Shown here: in pieces, positions 52,197 through 61,118 of the stretch | Layout of the letters: every line of letters begins with the position of its first letter | Numbering within the stretch: the stretch's first letter is position 1 | Assembly: GCA_018266255.1 (NCBI GenBank) | Contig: JAFEAT010000010.1 | Coordinates: 317,118 to 381,117 of the forward strand | Source of the DNA: Cyanobacteria bacterium SZAS-4 | GTDB taxonomy: Bacteria; Cyanobacteriota; Vampirovibrionia; Obscuribacterales; Obscuribacteraceae | Reading direction: 5' to 3' | DNA: 64,000 nt | Made by a program: the position numbers and the translations under genes | Notes under the pieces: model-generated | What the model saw: only the letters and a program-made list of their open reading frames with translations | Told to the model about the DNA's origin: nothing | Database searches by the model: none

Positions 52197-53891
52197 TCAG
52201 GAGCGCAGGTGATTTGCTTGTTCCATTAAGGAGCGGGCGAAGTTCAAAGCTACTTCGGCGTCTTCTTGCCCACTGGCCATGGATGCGAGCGATCTCAATC
52301 TTTGGTCGGCGTCGAGCAGTCGCGCAGAAACCTTCGTCAGATCTTTAGATTGTTCCTTGTGGATCTCGACGTGGTTGTCAGCTACTGAAGCGATAATCGG
52401 TTGGTGTGTAATGCAAAGAATCTGGTGAGATTTAGCCAGGCGTGCCAGTTTGTCGCGCATTGCCTGAAGCACTCGACCACTCAATCCGGTATCTATTTCG
52501 TCGAATATCACCGTTGAAACGCCATCTGCACTGGCAAAGATGGACTTTACTGCCAGCATGACGCGAGACAGTTCACCGCCCGATGCAATTTTCGCAAGAG
52601 GCATGAGGGGCTGACCAGGATTCGGAGCGATCATGAACTCGGCGCGGTCTGAGCCTGACGGTGCGATTTCACTGGTGGTCTCGAACTTAAGTTCAAATTT
52701 GCATCGTTCCATACCCAGATCGACTAATTCAGCCAGAACTTGTTCGCTCAATTTCTTTCCGAGCTTCTGCCGTTTCGCTGAAAGTTCAGTTGCACTCTCG
52801 TTCAAGCTGGCATCGAGGGCTGCCAGTTCTTCCTGCAGACCTTCAGTTGCAGTCTGAGCATTTTCGAGCTTATCTACTTCTTCAGACAATTTATCGTGGT
52901 GCGCGATTGCGTCTGAAAGCTCAGGTCCGTACTTTCTTTTCACTGAAGCGAGTACACCGAGGCGTGTTTCAACATTCGAAAGAGCCTCTGGATCTGTGTC
53001 CAGCGATGCGCCATATCGACGCAAATGACGTGCCGCTTCTTCGATATTGGCCAGGCTCTGCTTAAGCAAATCCGCTGGCTCGCTTAGCTCCTGGTCGAGT
53101 CTTGCGCCGCGTTCGACTTCTGCCAGCGACGTTTGCAAAAGATCGATCGTCGATTTTTCGCCTGAGTGATTCTCGCCACCCATCAAGACTTCATAGGCAT
53201 TGGTGGCGGCGGCGGAAAGTTGAGCGACGTTCGCCAAAACCTTTTGTTGTTTTGCCAGTTCTTCATCTTCAGATGGGTCATGCAACCGTGCTTCGCTCAG
53301 TTCTGTCAGTTGGAAGCGAATGAAGTCGAGGCGTCTCAATCTTTCGTCTTCAGACGTATCTAATTCTTTGATCTGAGCAATCAGTTCTTTTCGTCTGGAG
53401 TAAAGTGTTCGTACCTTATCTAGCAGCTTTCTGTGCGGCTGATCGCCGAGGCTGTCTAGCATCTCCAATTGCGCTTGCGGAGACATCAGCGTTCGCGCTT
53501 CGTGTTGAGCGTGAATTGTCAAAAGCAGTTGAGACAACTCTTGCACAATTGTGCTATTCACCAGTGTTCCGTTGATGCGAATGCGTGAGCCAGACTTTGT
53601 AATTTCGCGGCTGACTGTAACGGAGGCAATTTCGTCGTCAATCAGTTCTTGTTTCTTCAACCACGCCGATATCAGTGGATTGGTTCTAAATGAAGCTTCG
53701 ATCGATGCTTTTTCGCTGCCGATGCGGATAAAGCCGGCACCCGCTTTTCCACCTAGCACTGCATTTAGTGCATCTATGATGATCGATTTACCGGCACCAG
53801 TTTCGCCGGTGAGAACATTGAGCCCGGGTGTCCATTCAACCCTGACGTTCTCTATAAGCGCGAATTCGCGTATTTCTAGACTTTCGAGCAT
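52197..53891 (-). CDS. recN: DNA repair protein RecN
   Basis: SMC-like ATPase recruited to double-strand breaks. 564 residues: Walker A GETGAGKS at 29-36, GKAGAGFIR, long coiled-coil region at about 170-380, then ASGGELSRVMLAVK (signature motif) and VIFDEIDTGLSG (Walker B). No LexA box was recognised upstream. Complete and typical. Confidence 0.96.
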   Translation of the reverse strand: MLESLEIREFALIENVRVEWTPGLNVLTGETGAGKSIIIDALNAVLGGKAGAGFIRIGSEKASIEASFRTNPLISAWLKKQELIDDEIASVTVSREITKSGSRIRINGTLVNSTIVQELSQLLLTIHAQHEARTLMSPQAQLEMLDSLGDQPHRKLLDKVRTLYSRRKELIAQIKELDTSEDERLRRLDFIRFQLTELSEARLHDPSEDEELAKQQKVLANVAQLSAAATNAYEVLMGGENHSGEKSTIDLLQTSLAEVERGARLDQELSEPADLLKQSLANIEEAARHLRRYGASLDTDPEALSNVETRLGVLASVKRKYGPELSDAIAHHDKLSEEVDKLENAQTATEGLQEELAALDASLNESATELSAKRQKLGKKLSEQVLAELVDLGMERCKFELKFETTSEIAPSGSDRAEFMIAPNPGQPLMPLAKIASGGELSRVMLAVKSIFASADGVSTVIFDEIDTGLSGRVLQAMRDKLARLAKSHQILCITHQPIIASVADNHVEIHKEQSKDLTKVSARLLDADQRLRSLASMASGQEDAEVALNFARSLMEQANHLRS

Positions 53892-54119
53892 TCACCATAT
53901 TTGGGGTCATGCCCCAATCGCATATATCGACTGTACACACACGCGATTATCATAGCGCAGTAACGCAATTTTGCACTTTAGAATAATTTGGAACTGCTCG
54001 TGCAGAGACATTTCGAAAAAAGTCTGTTACCGTGAACGTCCTTCAGCGGTTCTTCTTTTTGTGACGCGTTGTCTGAGTCGCCTGCAGAGCCAAACCTTAC
54101 CATCGGGTTGTGACTCATC

Positions 54120-55751
54120 TTAGCCAGCGTCGCTGGTGAAGTATATGTTAGTGACTCTGGCTACCCTCAACTCGCCAAGGCACTGACTGACTCCAGTGCT
54201 GGGAGTCCAGTTTACGGTGCCTGCGTACTCCGTGTGGTGACTGCAACTCGGGCTTGTGCCCCCGACAACATTATCCCAACACGTGTTCGGTTCATCTTTC
54301 ATTGTTTGTTCGGTCAGAATGATTTTTTCAATTCCATCACCGGTAGGCGGCAGTGACATCCATGGCGGCGTCTCACCATAACCCAGAGCAACAATTTGCA
54401 TGGTCGGATCTGTGCAGTCAGGTCCGTTGTATTTGGGATAAATGATGAATCGAACAAACGGTTTATCTGTTCCTGGAATTTTCGAACTCTGCAAAAGACT
54501 TTGCATCTTTTGCATCGTGAAATTTGGATCGATTTCGCGCACACGCTGCACTAATTTCATCATCGGCGCATCATGATCGCCCGGTAGCGCGTTGTAGAGA
54601 TCCCACGCATTACCAACCTTGTATTCGTTTCCCACAGTTGCGTAGCCGTCCATTTTGCCACCGATTCCATTGGGCGGATCAGCTGGTGGCGGTGGTCGCA
54701 AGCGCACTTGTTGAAGACCCCAAATAGTCTGTCCAGGTGTGGTTCCGTAAGGAATCACCTTGCGTAAAATCCAATCACCAGTCTTTGGATCTTTGTCTAA
54801 ATACCATTTGGAAAGATTCTGAAAAATTATGCTGACATAGGCATGTGGTATCGCTAATCCCCACTGTCGCTGCGGGTTTGACTGTGCGCAGGCATTGGCT
54901 GTCAACGATGTGGCGCCTTGATTGACGATGCCCGATTCTTGATATGCATTCGGAATTGGACTCGACGAACCCTGTTGATTGGTCAAATTTTGGTTGAATG
55001 TGCTGGCTGAAACCAAGTGAGGCATTTCACCGGTTCTAAATGATGGCAGGTAGAAATCCTTGTTGTTTACAGTCAGCTGCGTATAACCCCGCATGAACGA
55101 CTTGTTGCCTCGATCGATGTTGCTAACGTTTGCGCCGGATCCGGGTGGCAGTTGATTGGGGTTGTAATACAAATTACTTTCAGCGCCTTTATCCATCATT
55201 GCGGTAGACCAGGTGGAAACGGAGGGCGCGCCTTGAACAACGGCATTTTGTCCGAGCAGTTTCGCCGGATTGTTCTGAGCAAGTGAATTGAAATGATTCT
55301 TGAAGGTCTCTTTGTTCTGTAATTGCGCTGAGAGAATGTTGTTCACCTCTTGTGCTTTGAGATAAGCATTTTGCGCGTTGCTTTGACTGAATGGACCGGC
55401 TTGGCCTTCAGTGTCCATATCTTTGGCGTTGGCGTTGATGATGAACGCTTTTCCCCAGACTCTACTGAGGTTGCTAATGCTGACGCTTCCGTCACTGTTT
55501 GCCACGTCGCCGTAACCACCTGGTGCTGGTACTTCGACGTCAACCGCGTGTTTGCCAACGTTCAGCACGGCGCTGTCGACGGCGTTTCGTACTTCTCTCG
55601 AACCACCCATGACGAGCATCAATTGGAAAGACCCCCAGATGAGAGCAATCAATCCAATCGCACAAAGAGCAACGAGGATTATCGATGCGCCTTTTTTGCT
55701 ACGTTTACGCGTTCGTTTAGAAAGATGGGTCATGGATATATTGAAGCTCAT
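54120..55751 (-). CDS. TadG-like membrane-anchored protein
   Basis: A 543-residue protein. A basic N-terminus (KRTRKRSKKGASIILVALCA) and one membrane helix match TadE/TadG-like proteins (the Tad_N/PF13400-type head with Lys-Lys-Gly-Ala-Ser). Then a large extracytoplasmic region, with VRNAVDSAVLNVGKHAV just after the helix typical of TadG heads; no von Willebrand A motif (DxSxS) is seen. It may be a minor pilus component. ATG 55751 is used; ATG 55733 is an alternative. Confidence 0.65.
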   Translation of the reverse strand: MSFNISMTHLSKRTRKRSKKGASIILVALCAIGLIALIWGSFQLMLVMGGSREVRNAVDSAVLNVGKHAVDVEVPAPGGYGDVANSDGSVSISNLSRVWGKAFIINANAKDMDTEGQAGPFSQSNAQNAYLKAQEVNNILSAQLQNKETFKNHFNSLAQNNPAKLLGQNAVVQGAPSVSTWSTAMMDKGAESNLYYNPNQLPPGSGANVSNIDRGNKSFMRGYTQLTVNNKDFYLPSFRTGEMPHLVSASTFNQNLTNQQGSSSPIPNAYQESGIVNQGATSLTANACAQSNPQRQWGLAIPHAYVSIIFQNLSKWYLDKDPKTGDWILRKVIPYGTTPGQTIWGLQQVRLRPPPPADPPNGIGGKMDGYATVGNEYKVGNAWDLYNALPGDHDAPMMKLVQRVREIDPNFTMQKMQSLLQSSKIPGTDKPFVRFIIYPKYNGPDCTDPTMQIVALGYGETPPWMSLPPTGDGIEKIILTEQTMKDEPNTCWDNVVGGTSPSCSHHTEYAGTVNWTPSTGVSQCLGELRVARVTNIYFTSDAG

Positions 55752-55819
55752 CCAGCGGGAATGATTCGTGAAGCATATTGGGCACTACTATACTTGTAGC
55801 ACCCGTGGACTTCAGTTAA

Positions 55820-56773
55820 GTGAAACCGTCCCGCCAATTTCTCGTTCAAGCAGCGCAGATTCTCAGTATTGTCGCTTTGCTTGCGGTTTCAGTTTGCTCA
55901 CTAGCCGGTTTTGCCAGCGAACAAAATGAAGCGTGCGAAGTTTTAAGCCACTTTCGATTGGTTTGGATTTTTTCTCTGTTGTTGGTCAGTTCAATTCTCG
56001 CTGCGATGAAAAGATTCGACTTTGCGCTGGTTGGATTTGTTGTTGTGATTTTGAATACCTGCGATGTTCTGTGGATGTACACGCCAGAAACTCGCAGCTA
56101 TCCGCAGTACAACGGACCGGGTTTGGAATTGATGCAGTTGAATGTATCGAGCGCGAAGAATTCAGATATTGATTCTATCGTGGCATTGATTGAAGCGAAT
56201 AAACCAGACTTCATCGGCTTGAGCGAAGTCGATACAAACTGGATAACCAAGCTCAATGAGCGTCTTCCCGAATATCCATTTCGATTTTCTACTGATCTGG
56301 AGCGAGGGGACGGACTGGCAATCTACAGCAAGAAGCAACTCTTAGATGTACGCACTCAATACAGCAAAGTTGCTAAGCGTCCGAGATTTCTGGGTACGAT
56401 TCGCAGTGGCAGGCGCAGTATCAAATTCTCCTTTGCCCATCCGATTTTGCCTGTGCTGCCGGAGTACAGAAATGAGGAACTGCGAGAACTAGCTGGTGAT
56501 GCATCGGCGTCTAAATTTCCAATGTTCATCATGGGCGATCTGAATTGCACGCCATGGTCCTGTCACTTCAAAAATCTGCTGCGCGATGGCAAGCTCTATG
56601 ACTCCGAAAGAGGCTTCGGTCCTCAATGTACGTTCAATTCGCGATGGATAGTGCCGTTTTTGCCGATAGACCACTTATTGGTCACGGCTGTCTTGGAAGT
56701 TCAGTCCAGGCACACCGGTCCTAACGTTGGTTCGGATCACCTGCCTGTATTCGTTCATCTTAATCTGCACTAG
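55820..56773 (+). CDS. Membrane-anchored EEP-family phosphodiesterase
   Basis: A 317-residue endonuclease/exonuclease/phosphatase-fold enzyme. Three hydrophobic segments in the first 90 residues (IVALLAVSVCSLAGF and others) anchor it; the EEP domain starts at LELMQLNVSSAKN, with GLSEVDTNW (metal Glu), FIMGDLNCTPWS (Asp/Asn pair) and GSDHLPVFVHL (catalytic Asp-His) in the order of the family. DNase-, sphingomyelinase- and inositol-phosphatase-like members share this; the substrate is unknown and may be extracytoplasmic. GTG start. Confidence 0.85.
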   Translation: MKPSRQFLVQAAQILSIVALLAVSVCSLAGFASEQNEACEVLSHFRLVWIFSLLLVSSILAAMKRFDFALVGFVVVILNTCDVLWMYTPETRSYPQYNGPGLELMQLNVSSAKNSDIDSIVALIEANKPDFIGLSEVDTNWITKLNERLPEYPFRFSTDLERGDGLAIYSKKQLLDVRTQYSKVAKRPRFLGTIRSGRRSIKFSFAHPILPVLPEYRNEELRELAGDASASKFPMFIMGDLNCTPWSCHFKNLLRDGKLYDSERGFGPQCTFNSRWIVPFLPIDHLLVTAVLEVQSRHTGPNVGSDHLPVFVHLNLH

Positions 56774-56831
56774 TCAGAAAATTGAAACCCCGTGCGTGTA
56801 ATATATTCGCAGTTGTGTAGAAGACGGGCTG

Positions 56832-57233
56832 ATGCATTCTTACAAAAAAGGCGATGTTGTCTTAGTTTCCTTTCCAACGCTCATCGATGGTTCTATGCAT
56901 AACAGGCGTAGACCGGGTGTCATTGTTTCTAACGACTACAATAATGCGCGTCTCGATGATGTTCTATTGATTCCGCTTACATCAAAACCTTCCCGGGACA
57001 CCGACGATTTTTGTGTCACTATAGCCATGAACAGCGAGGAGGGTAAAGCCGCTGGTCTGCGACTCGACTCCTTTGTTGACTGCACCGTCATTGCCACCAT
57101 TCCAAAGACGCTGCTCGTGACAAAAATTGGAGCGTTCCCAGAGAAAACGCTAGAACTGATCGACGATTGCATTAAGCGCAACATCGGTGCTGATGATGGT
57201 GATGGACACGCTGGTGCGCCTGTCCCGTGTTAG
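56832..57233 (+). CDS. Orphan MazF/PemK-like protein
   Basis: A 133-residue protein of the MazF/PemK (CcdB-fold) toxin family: KKGDVVLVSFPTLIDGSMHN, RRRPGVIVSND, and DVLLIPLTSKPSR, with TLLVTKIGAFPEKTLELIDD near the end. These toxins cut mRNA. The customary antitoxin gene is missing: only 58 bp lie between it and the upstream gene and no small acidic frame is seen. It may be a domesticated regulator or an orphan toxin. The tail (DDGDGHAGAPVPC) is atypical. Confidence 0.8.
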   Translation: MHSYKKGDVVLVSFPTLIDGSMHNRRRPGVIVSNDYNNARLDDVLLIPLTSKPSRDTDDFCVTIAMNSEEGKAAGLRLDSFVDCTVIATIPKTLLVTKIGAFPEKTLELIDDCIKRNIGADDGDGHAGAPVPC

Positions 57234-57240
57234 CTTGACC

Positions 57241-58338
57241 TTAGCTAGCTGAGCCAACAGTTTCTTGAGCTGGTGTCAGCGCGTGAATGCTGATTTGAGC
57301 GGCAACTTGTTTGGCAATGTCAATGAAAGCTTTGGATACAGAACTGCTCGTGTCCGCAACTGTGATTGGTTTGCCGGTGTCTCCGCCCTGGCGAATTGCT
57401 GTTTCCAAAGGCACTTCGCCAAGAAATGGAACTTGCATTTCTTCTGCCAGCTTTTTGCCGCCGCCGTGACCGAAGATCTCGTAGCGCTCGGTCGAGCCTG
57501 GTGGTTGGAAATAGCTCATATTTTCGACGAAGCCGAAAACTGGAACGTCCATCTGTTTAAACATCGCCAGACCTTTTCGTCCGTCGAGAAGTGCTACGTC
57601 TTGCGGCGTGGTGACGATGATTCCGCCGGATACTTGAGTCGCTTGAATCAAGCTCAATTGCGCATCGCCTGTGCCTGGTGGCATGTCGACCACAAGGTAG
57701 TCCAGTTCGCCCCAGTTGACGTCACGCAAGAACTGTTTGATTGCTTTGTCGAGCATCGGTCCACGCCAGATTACTGGTGTGTCGCGCGATACGAAGAAAG
57801 CCATCGAGATAACTTTGACGCCATAATTTTCTGGCGGAATAATTTTGTCGTCTTTTGCTGTGGGTTGATAGTCGTCAACGCCCATCATCAGCGGAACATT
57901 TGGACCGGTGATGTCTGCGTCGAGAATTCCGACTTTCGCACCGAGGCTAGCTAAAGCGCAGGCTAGATTGACAGCTACTGTTGTTTTGCCGACTCCGCCT
58001 TTGCCCGATGTGACGGCGATGACTTGACGAATTCCTGGGATTGGTTCCTTTCCGGCAACTTTGCGGCTGCCTGCAACGCTTGCGCCCATCTCGATTTCGA
58101 CTTCTTTCACGCCTGGCAACTTCGAAACTTCTTCTTTGCAGTCACTCTCAATTTTTTCTTTGACTGGACATGCCGGAGTCGTCAAGGTGAGCTTGAAAGC
58201 CACTTTGCCGTTCTCGATTTTGATTTCAGAAATCATTCCGAGCGTGACGATGTCGGTGTTCAAATCCGGGTCCATGACCTTGGATAAGGCGCCCTTCACC
58301 TGATCTGGCGTTAACTTCTCTTCTTTCTTCCCAAACAT
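57241..58338 (-). CDS. mrp: Mrp/NBP35 iron-sulfur cluster carrier ATPase
   Basis: A 365-residue ParA-like ATPase that carries Fe-S clusters. An N-terminal MIP18-like domain (VMDPDLNTDIVTLGM and TTPACPVKEKIE) precedes the P-loop SGKGGVGKTT at 111-120 and VDMPPGTGDAQLSL. Where E. coli Mrp has the CxxC cluster site, here the corresponding segment is NMSYFQPPGSTERYEIFG with no cysteines, the form I associate with cyanobacterial Mrp/HCF101. ATG 58338 has AGGT 8 bases upstream. Enzyme family is sure; cluster-binding is uncertain. Confidence 0.93.
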   Translation of the reverse strand: MFGKKEEKLTPDQVKGALSKVMDPDLNTDIVTLGMISEIKIENGKVAFKLTLTTPACPVKEKIESDCKEEVSKLPGVKEVEIEMGASVAGSRKVAGKEPIPGIRQVIAVTSGKGGVGKTTVAVNLACALASLGAKVGILDADITGPNVPLMMGVDDYQPTAKDDKIIPPENYGVKVISMAFFVSRDTPVIWRGPMLDKAIKQFLRDVNWGELDYLVVDMPPGTGDAQLSLIQATQVSGGIIVTTPQDVALLDGRKGLAMFKQMDVPVFGFVENMSYFQPPGSTERYEIFGHGGGKKLAEEMQVPFLGEVPLETAIRQGGDTGKPITVADTSSSVSKAFIDIAKQVAAQISIHALTPAQETVGSAS

Positions 58339-58467
58339 GTGTTTTACCTGACGAGTTGACAACCGGCTGTAGGGGCGCGAAGCCCCAGCGCACTGCGCGC
58401 ACCCGACATCATATCCTGTTGCCGGGGTCCGACAGTGTGTCCGTAAGGAATATATAACTGTGTTGGT

Positions 58468-58806
58468 TTATTTCGCGTTTGGATCGATGGCTGGGCCGGC
58501 TAGTCTGGTGTTCTGTTTTCCTTGGATGTGATCGACATAAAAGACCGTGGTGACGCAGCCAACTCGAATGATTGAATCATCTGCCAGTTTGTATTCGTAG
58601 ATGTGAATGCCGCTGCCGATGTCCCGAAGCGGTTCTCCGAAGTCTTTGAAAACTGTCTTCACGTCTGTTCCGACTTTTAGAAGTTGGAAATTTTGCAGCG
58701 TACATTTTTTCGTCGGCACGTGACCCTCACCTTTTGCTTTGTCTGAAGCGAGCGCAGTTGGGCTGAGTACGAGTAAAAGCAGCAACGATAGTGATAACAG
58801 ATTCAA
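58468..58806 (-). CDS. Small exported BamE-like protein
   Basis: About 112 residues. A signal peptide (LNLLSLSLLLLLVLSPTALA) leads to a compact domain LQNFQLLKVGTDVKTVFKDF, GEPLRDIGSGIHIYEYKLAD, typical in shape of the SmpA/BamE or BLIP fold (Gly-rich turn, then a YxY strand). Two cysteines are present. The TTG at 58806 is used because AAGGAG lies 6 bases upstream and it starts right at the signal; the open frame runs on to 58920 inside the neighbouring gene. It follows the TPR gene by 46 bp. Confidence 0.55.
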   Translation of the reverse strand: MNLLSLSLLLLLVLSPTALASDKAKGEGHVPTKKCTLQNFQLLKVGTDVKTVFKDFGEPLRDIGSGIHIYEYKLADDSIIRVGCVTTVFYVDHIQGKQNTRLAGPAIDPNAK

Positions 58807-58852
58807 GTTGTACTCCTTCTCATATGCCAGAAATTCATTTTGAGCGTCGCAG

Positions 58853-60190
58853 TCAGGTTTTTGGAAGAGGTGAACGGATACCCGCCAATGTTCGCTTGGT
58901 GACTGGATGCTCGACGCCAAGTGCGTCAGTCAAAATTTGCTTTCCACGATTCAAATCACTGACTGAATCTTTTGCGTCATTATCTAGATCTTCTGCTCGT
59001 CCGCGGTCTATCAAAGCAATGCCCATGTCTGGATGGGTGGGGCTGAGTTTTTTCTCTCGAATTGCGACACACATGTTTTGCATTTTGCATGCTTCTTGTA
59101 TTTTATTCTGCGATAAATAAAGGTTGCCTAAAAGATTGTAGGTGGTTGCCAGCTCGGGATGATCCTCTCCCAGCGTCTTTCGTTGTATTGCAACGGCAGT
59201 TTCTAGATATCTTTGCGCTTGATTGAAATCACCTTTCTTTGACGCAAGTTCCGCCATGCCGAGTAGCGTTTTTGCAGTTGCTGGATGGTCTGCTCCAAGC
59301 TCCCTTGTGCGAATTGCCAGAGCTTGTTTGTAGAGTGCATCGGCTTCATTGATGCGATTTTCTTCGCGGTACAGTCCTGCCAAATTGTTCAAATCCGTTG
59401 CTGTGTAAGGATGATTTTCACCTCGTGCGGCGCGATCGATCGTCAGCGCCCGCAAGTAATATTCTTCTGACTTCGAGTACTGTCCCTGGTCTCGATAGAT
59501 TCCGCCGAGATTGTTCAGCACCACCGAATTGTCTGCGTCGTTAGTGCCGAGTGTTTTTTCTTTGATTGCCAGGGCTTGCTTGTAGTAATTTTCTGCTTCT
59601 GCATACTTACCTTGATCGCGTAAGATTTTTCCGGTGCCATTGAGAATTGCCGCTCGATTCGCGTCATCTCGCTTGATGCGCTTGTCCCAGAGGGAGAGCG
59701 CTTCTCTAAACATGCGCTCTGATTCGACGTAGCGTCCTTCGTCGCGATAGAGCGTTGCAAGGTTGTTTAAACTCATTGGCAATTCTGGATGACTGGTGCC
59801 GAGTTTTCTTGCAATCTCGACAGACTTTTCGTAAAATGGCTCTGCCAAGCCATATTTGTAAGTTGTTCTGTAGAGTTCAGCCAGGTTGTTATAGATCTTT
59901 GCGCGCCGTAAATCACTTGGAGAATATTGCTCACATTCCTTTAGAGCTTCTTTGAATTTTATTTCAGCAGTAGTGTAATCACCGTGTTTGTAAGCACTTT
60001 CGCCAATTCCGATGGCGCTGTAGTAAGGGATGGATTGTATCGTTACGACCGCAGCCCACGAAATTGATACCACCCATACTGCGCGTTGATACCATTTAAA
60101 TTTGGGATTGTTCAGCACTTTTTCTTGAAACAATTTTTGCGCCTGCTTCAGCCGCTCGATCGAGTTGGAAATTTTGTCGAAATGAGTCAT
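58853..60190 (-). CDS. Kinesin-light-chain-type TPR membrane protein
   Basis: About 445 residues. One membrane helix near residue 45 (AVWVVSISWAAVVTIQSIPY), then eight or more 42-residue TPRs of the kinesin light chain style, each with the YRDEGRY or YEEAE-like phrase and ending in HP (for example LYRDQGQYSKSEEYYLRAL, GENHPYTATDLNNLAGLYRE). These repeats also occur in the TPR-caspase protein at 12862, implying a common lineage toolkit. ATG 60190 is used. Function unknown. Confidence 0.8.
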   Translation of the reverse strand: MTHFDKISNSIERLKQAQKLFQEKVLNNPKFKWYQRAVWVVSISWAAVVTIQSIPYYSAIGIGESAYKHGDYTTAEIKFKEALKECEQYSPSDLRRAKIYNNLAELYRTTYKYGLAEPFYEKSVEIARKLGTSHPELPMSLNNLATLYRDEGRYVESERMFREALSLWDKRIKRDDANRAAILNGTGKILRDQGKYAEAENYYKQALAIKEKTLGTNDADNSVVLNNLGGIYRDQGQYSKSEEYYLRALTIDRAARGENHPYTATDLNNLAGLYREENRINEADALYKQALAIRTRELGADHPATAKTLLGMAELASKKGDFNQAQRYLETAVAIQRKTLGEDHPELATTYNLLGNLYLSQNKIQEACKMQNMCVAIREKKLSPTHPDMGIALIDRGRAEDLDNDAKDSVSDLNRGKQILTDALGVEHPVTKRTLAGIRSPLPKT

Positions 60191-60319
60191 GTCAGCCTGG
60201 TAGCACATTTGGTGCTTGAGTCGAGTTCAGGATACGCAGTAAGTAGCCTAGTAAAAATGTTGCAAATGCAACACCGAACTCAGCATATATGTACCCAGCT
60301 GTAAGCGATACAGGGATTT

Positions 60320-60375
60320 CCCTGATTCAGCCGAAGACAGGCTTATGGCCCTGGTCTAGCCCTGATTTAGCCGAA
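60320..60375. repeat. 16-bp direct repeat at a gene 3' end
   Basis: CCCTGATTCAGCCGAA (60320-60335) and CCCTGATTTAGCCGAA (60360-60375) match at 15 of 16 positions. The second copy contains the last codons and the stop of the receiver-protein gene. A CAGGGA/TCCCTG palindrome sits beside the first at 60311-60324. Confidence 0.7.
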
Positions 60376-60807
60376 AAGAAGCTCATCGTCGCCGACTGCG
60401 GCAGTGATCAGGCTCACGTTTGGTCTGTGAGAATCATAAGTCCAGCGCAGCAAGAGTCGCCGGAAGGCCTCAACTGAAAAGGGTTTACTCATATAATCAT
60501 CCATTCCGGCTGCCAGGCAAGTCTCCCTTAGGTGGGGAACGCCGCTTGCTGTCAGGGCAACGATTGGAGTGCGTCTGCCAGTGCCAGCCTCGGATGCTCT
60601 CAATTGACGAGCAGTCTCGATTCCGTCGATGCCGGGAAGGTTAATATCCATGATCACAGCTGCATACTGTGTGATTGCAAGAGCTCCGAGAGCTGCCTCG
60701 CCTGTTCCAACGATGTACGCGTCATAGCCGAAGCGCTCGCAGAGCTGCCTGAAGACGAATTGCTGGGGATGATAATCTTCGACTATTAGTATTGTTGGTC
60801 TGGACAC
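60367..60807 (-). CDS. Single-domain response regulator (receiver only)
   Basis: A 146-residue receiver with no output domain: ILIVEDYHPQQFVF, phospho-acceptor Asp54 in MDINLPG, switch Thr86 in ALTASG and Lys108 in SKPF. Beyond the receiver is a short tail only. CheY- or Spo0F-like proteins of this kind relay phosphate between histidine kinases; two orphan kinases (39009, 49297) are candidates by absence of other partners. GTG 60807 is used because GGAG precedes it by nine bases; in-frame GTG 60822 is also possible. Confidence 0.85.
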   Translation of the reverse strand: MSRPTILIVEDYHPQQFVFRQLCERFGYDAYIVGTGEAALGALAITQYAAVIMDINLPGIDGIETARQLRASEAGTGRRTPIVALTASGVPHLRETCLAAGMDDYMSKPFSVEAFRRLLLRWTYDSHRPNVSLITAAVGDDELLFG

Positions 60808-61118
60808 GGTCACTGACTCCACATGGATATGTCAAAGACATTCTAATTGCGCTCAGATCGATGCGCCATACCGAGGGTGAGGTATAACCCGTGATAAACA
60901 GCCGCAGCGGCTCGTTTGGCGACTTTCTGATAAGTAAATTTTGTAGACATAAAGCAACAAGATGTGTCGGATATTAGTTGCAAGGGAAGGTCTGTCGAAA
61001 TTTTTTGAACCGGCGCGATGCCCCATCCGCACCTGGAATCGGGCGCTTGGGAACCGTCTTGGCTGTTGTGCCGCTCGATAGACCCTGCTGGAGCGACCGA
61101 AACTCGTTCGAATGAACT

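Noticed and set aside
57265..57954. A 229-codon plus-strand frame
   Set aside because: Antisense to mrp, which is certain from its P-loop; the frame reads as random sequence rich in Trp, Cys and Phe.
60823..61118. A hidden small gene between the receiver gene and the DUF6745-like gene
   Set aside because: No frame over 30 codons with start signals or protein-like composition was seen.
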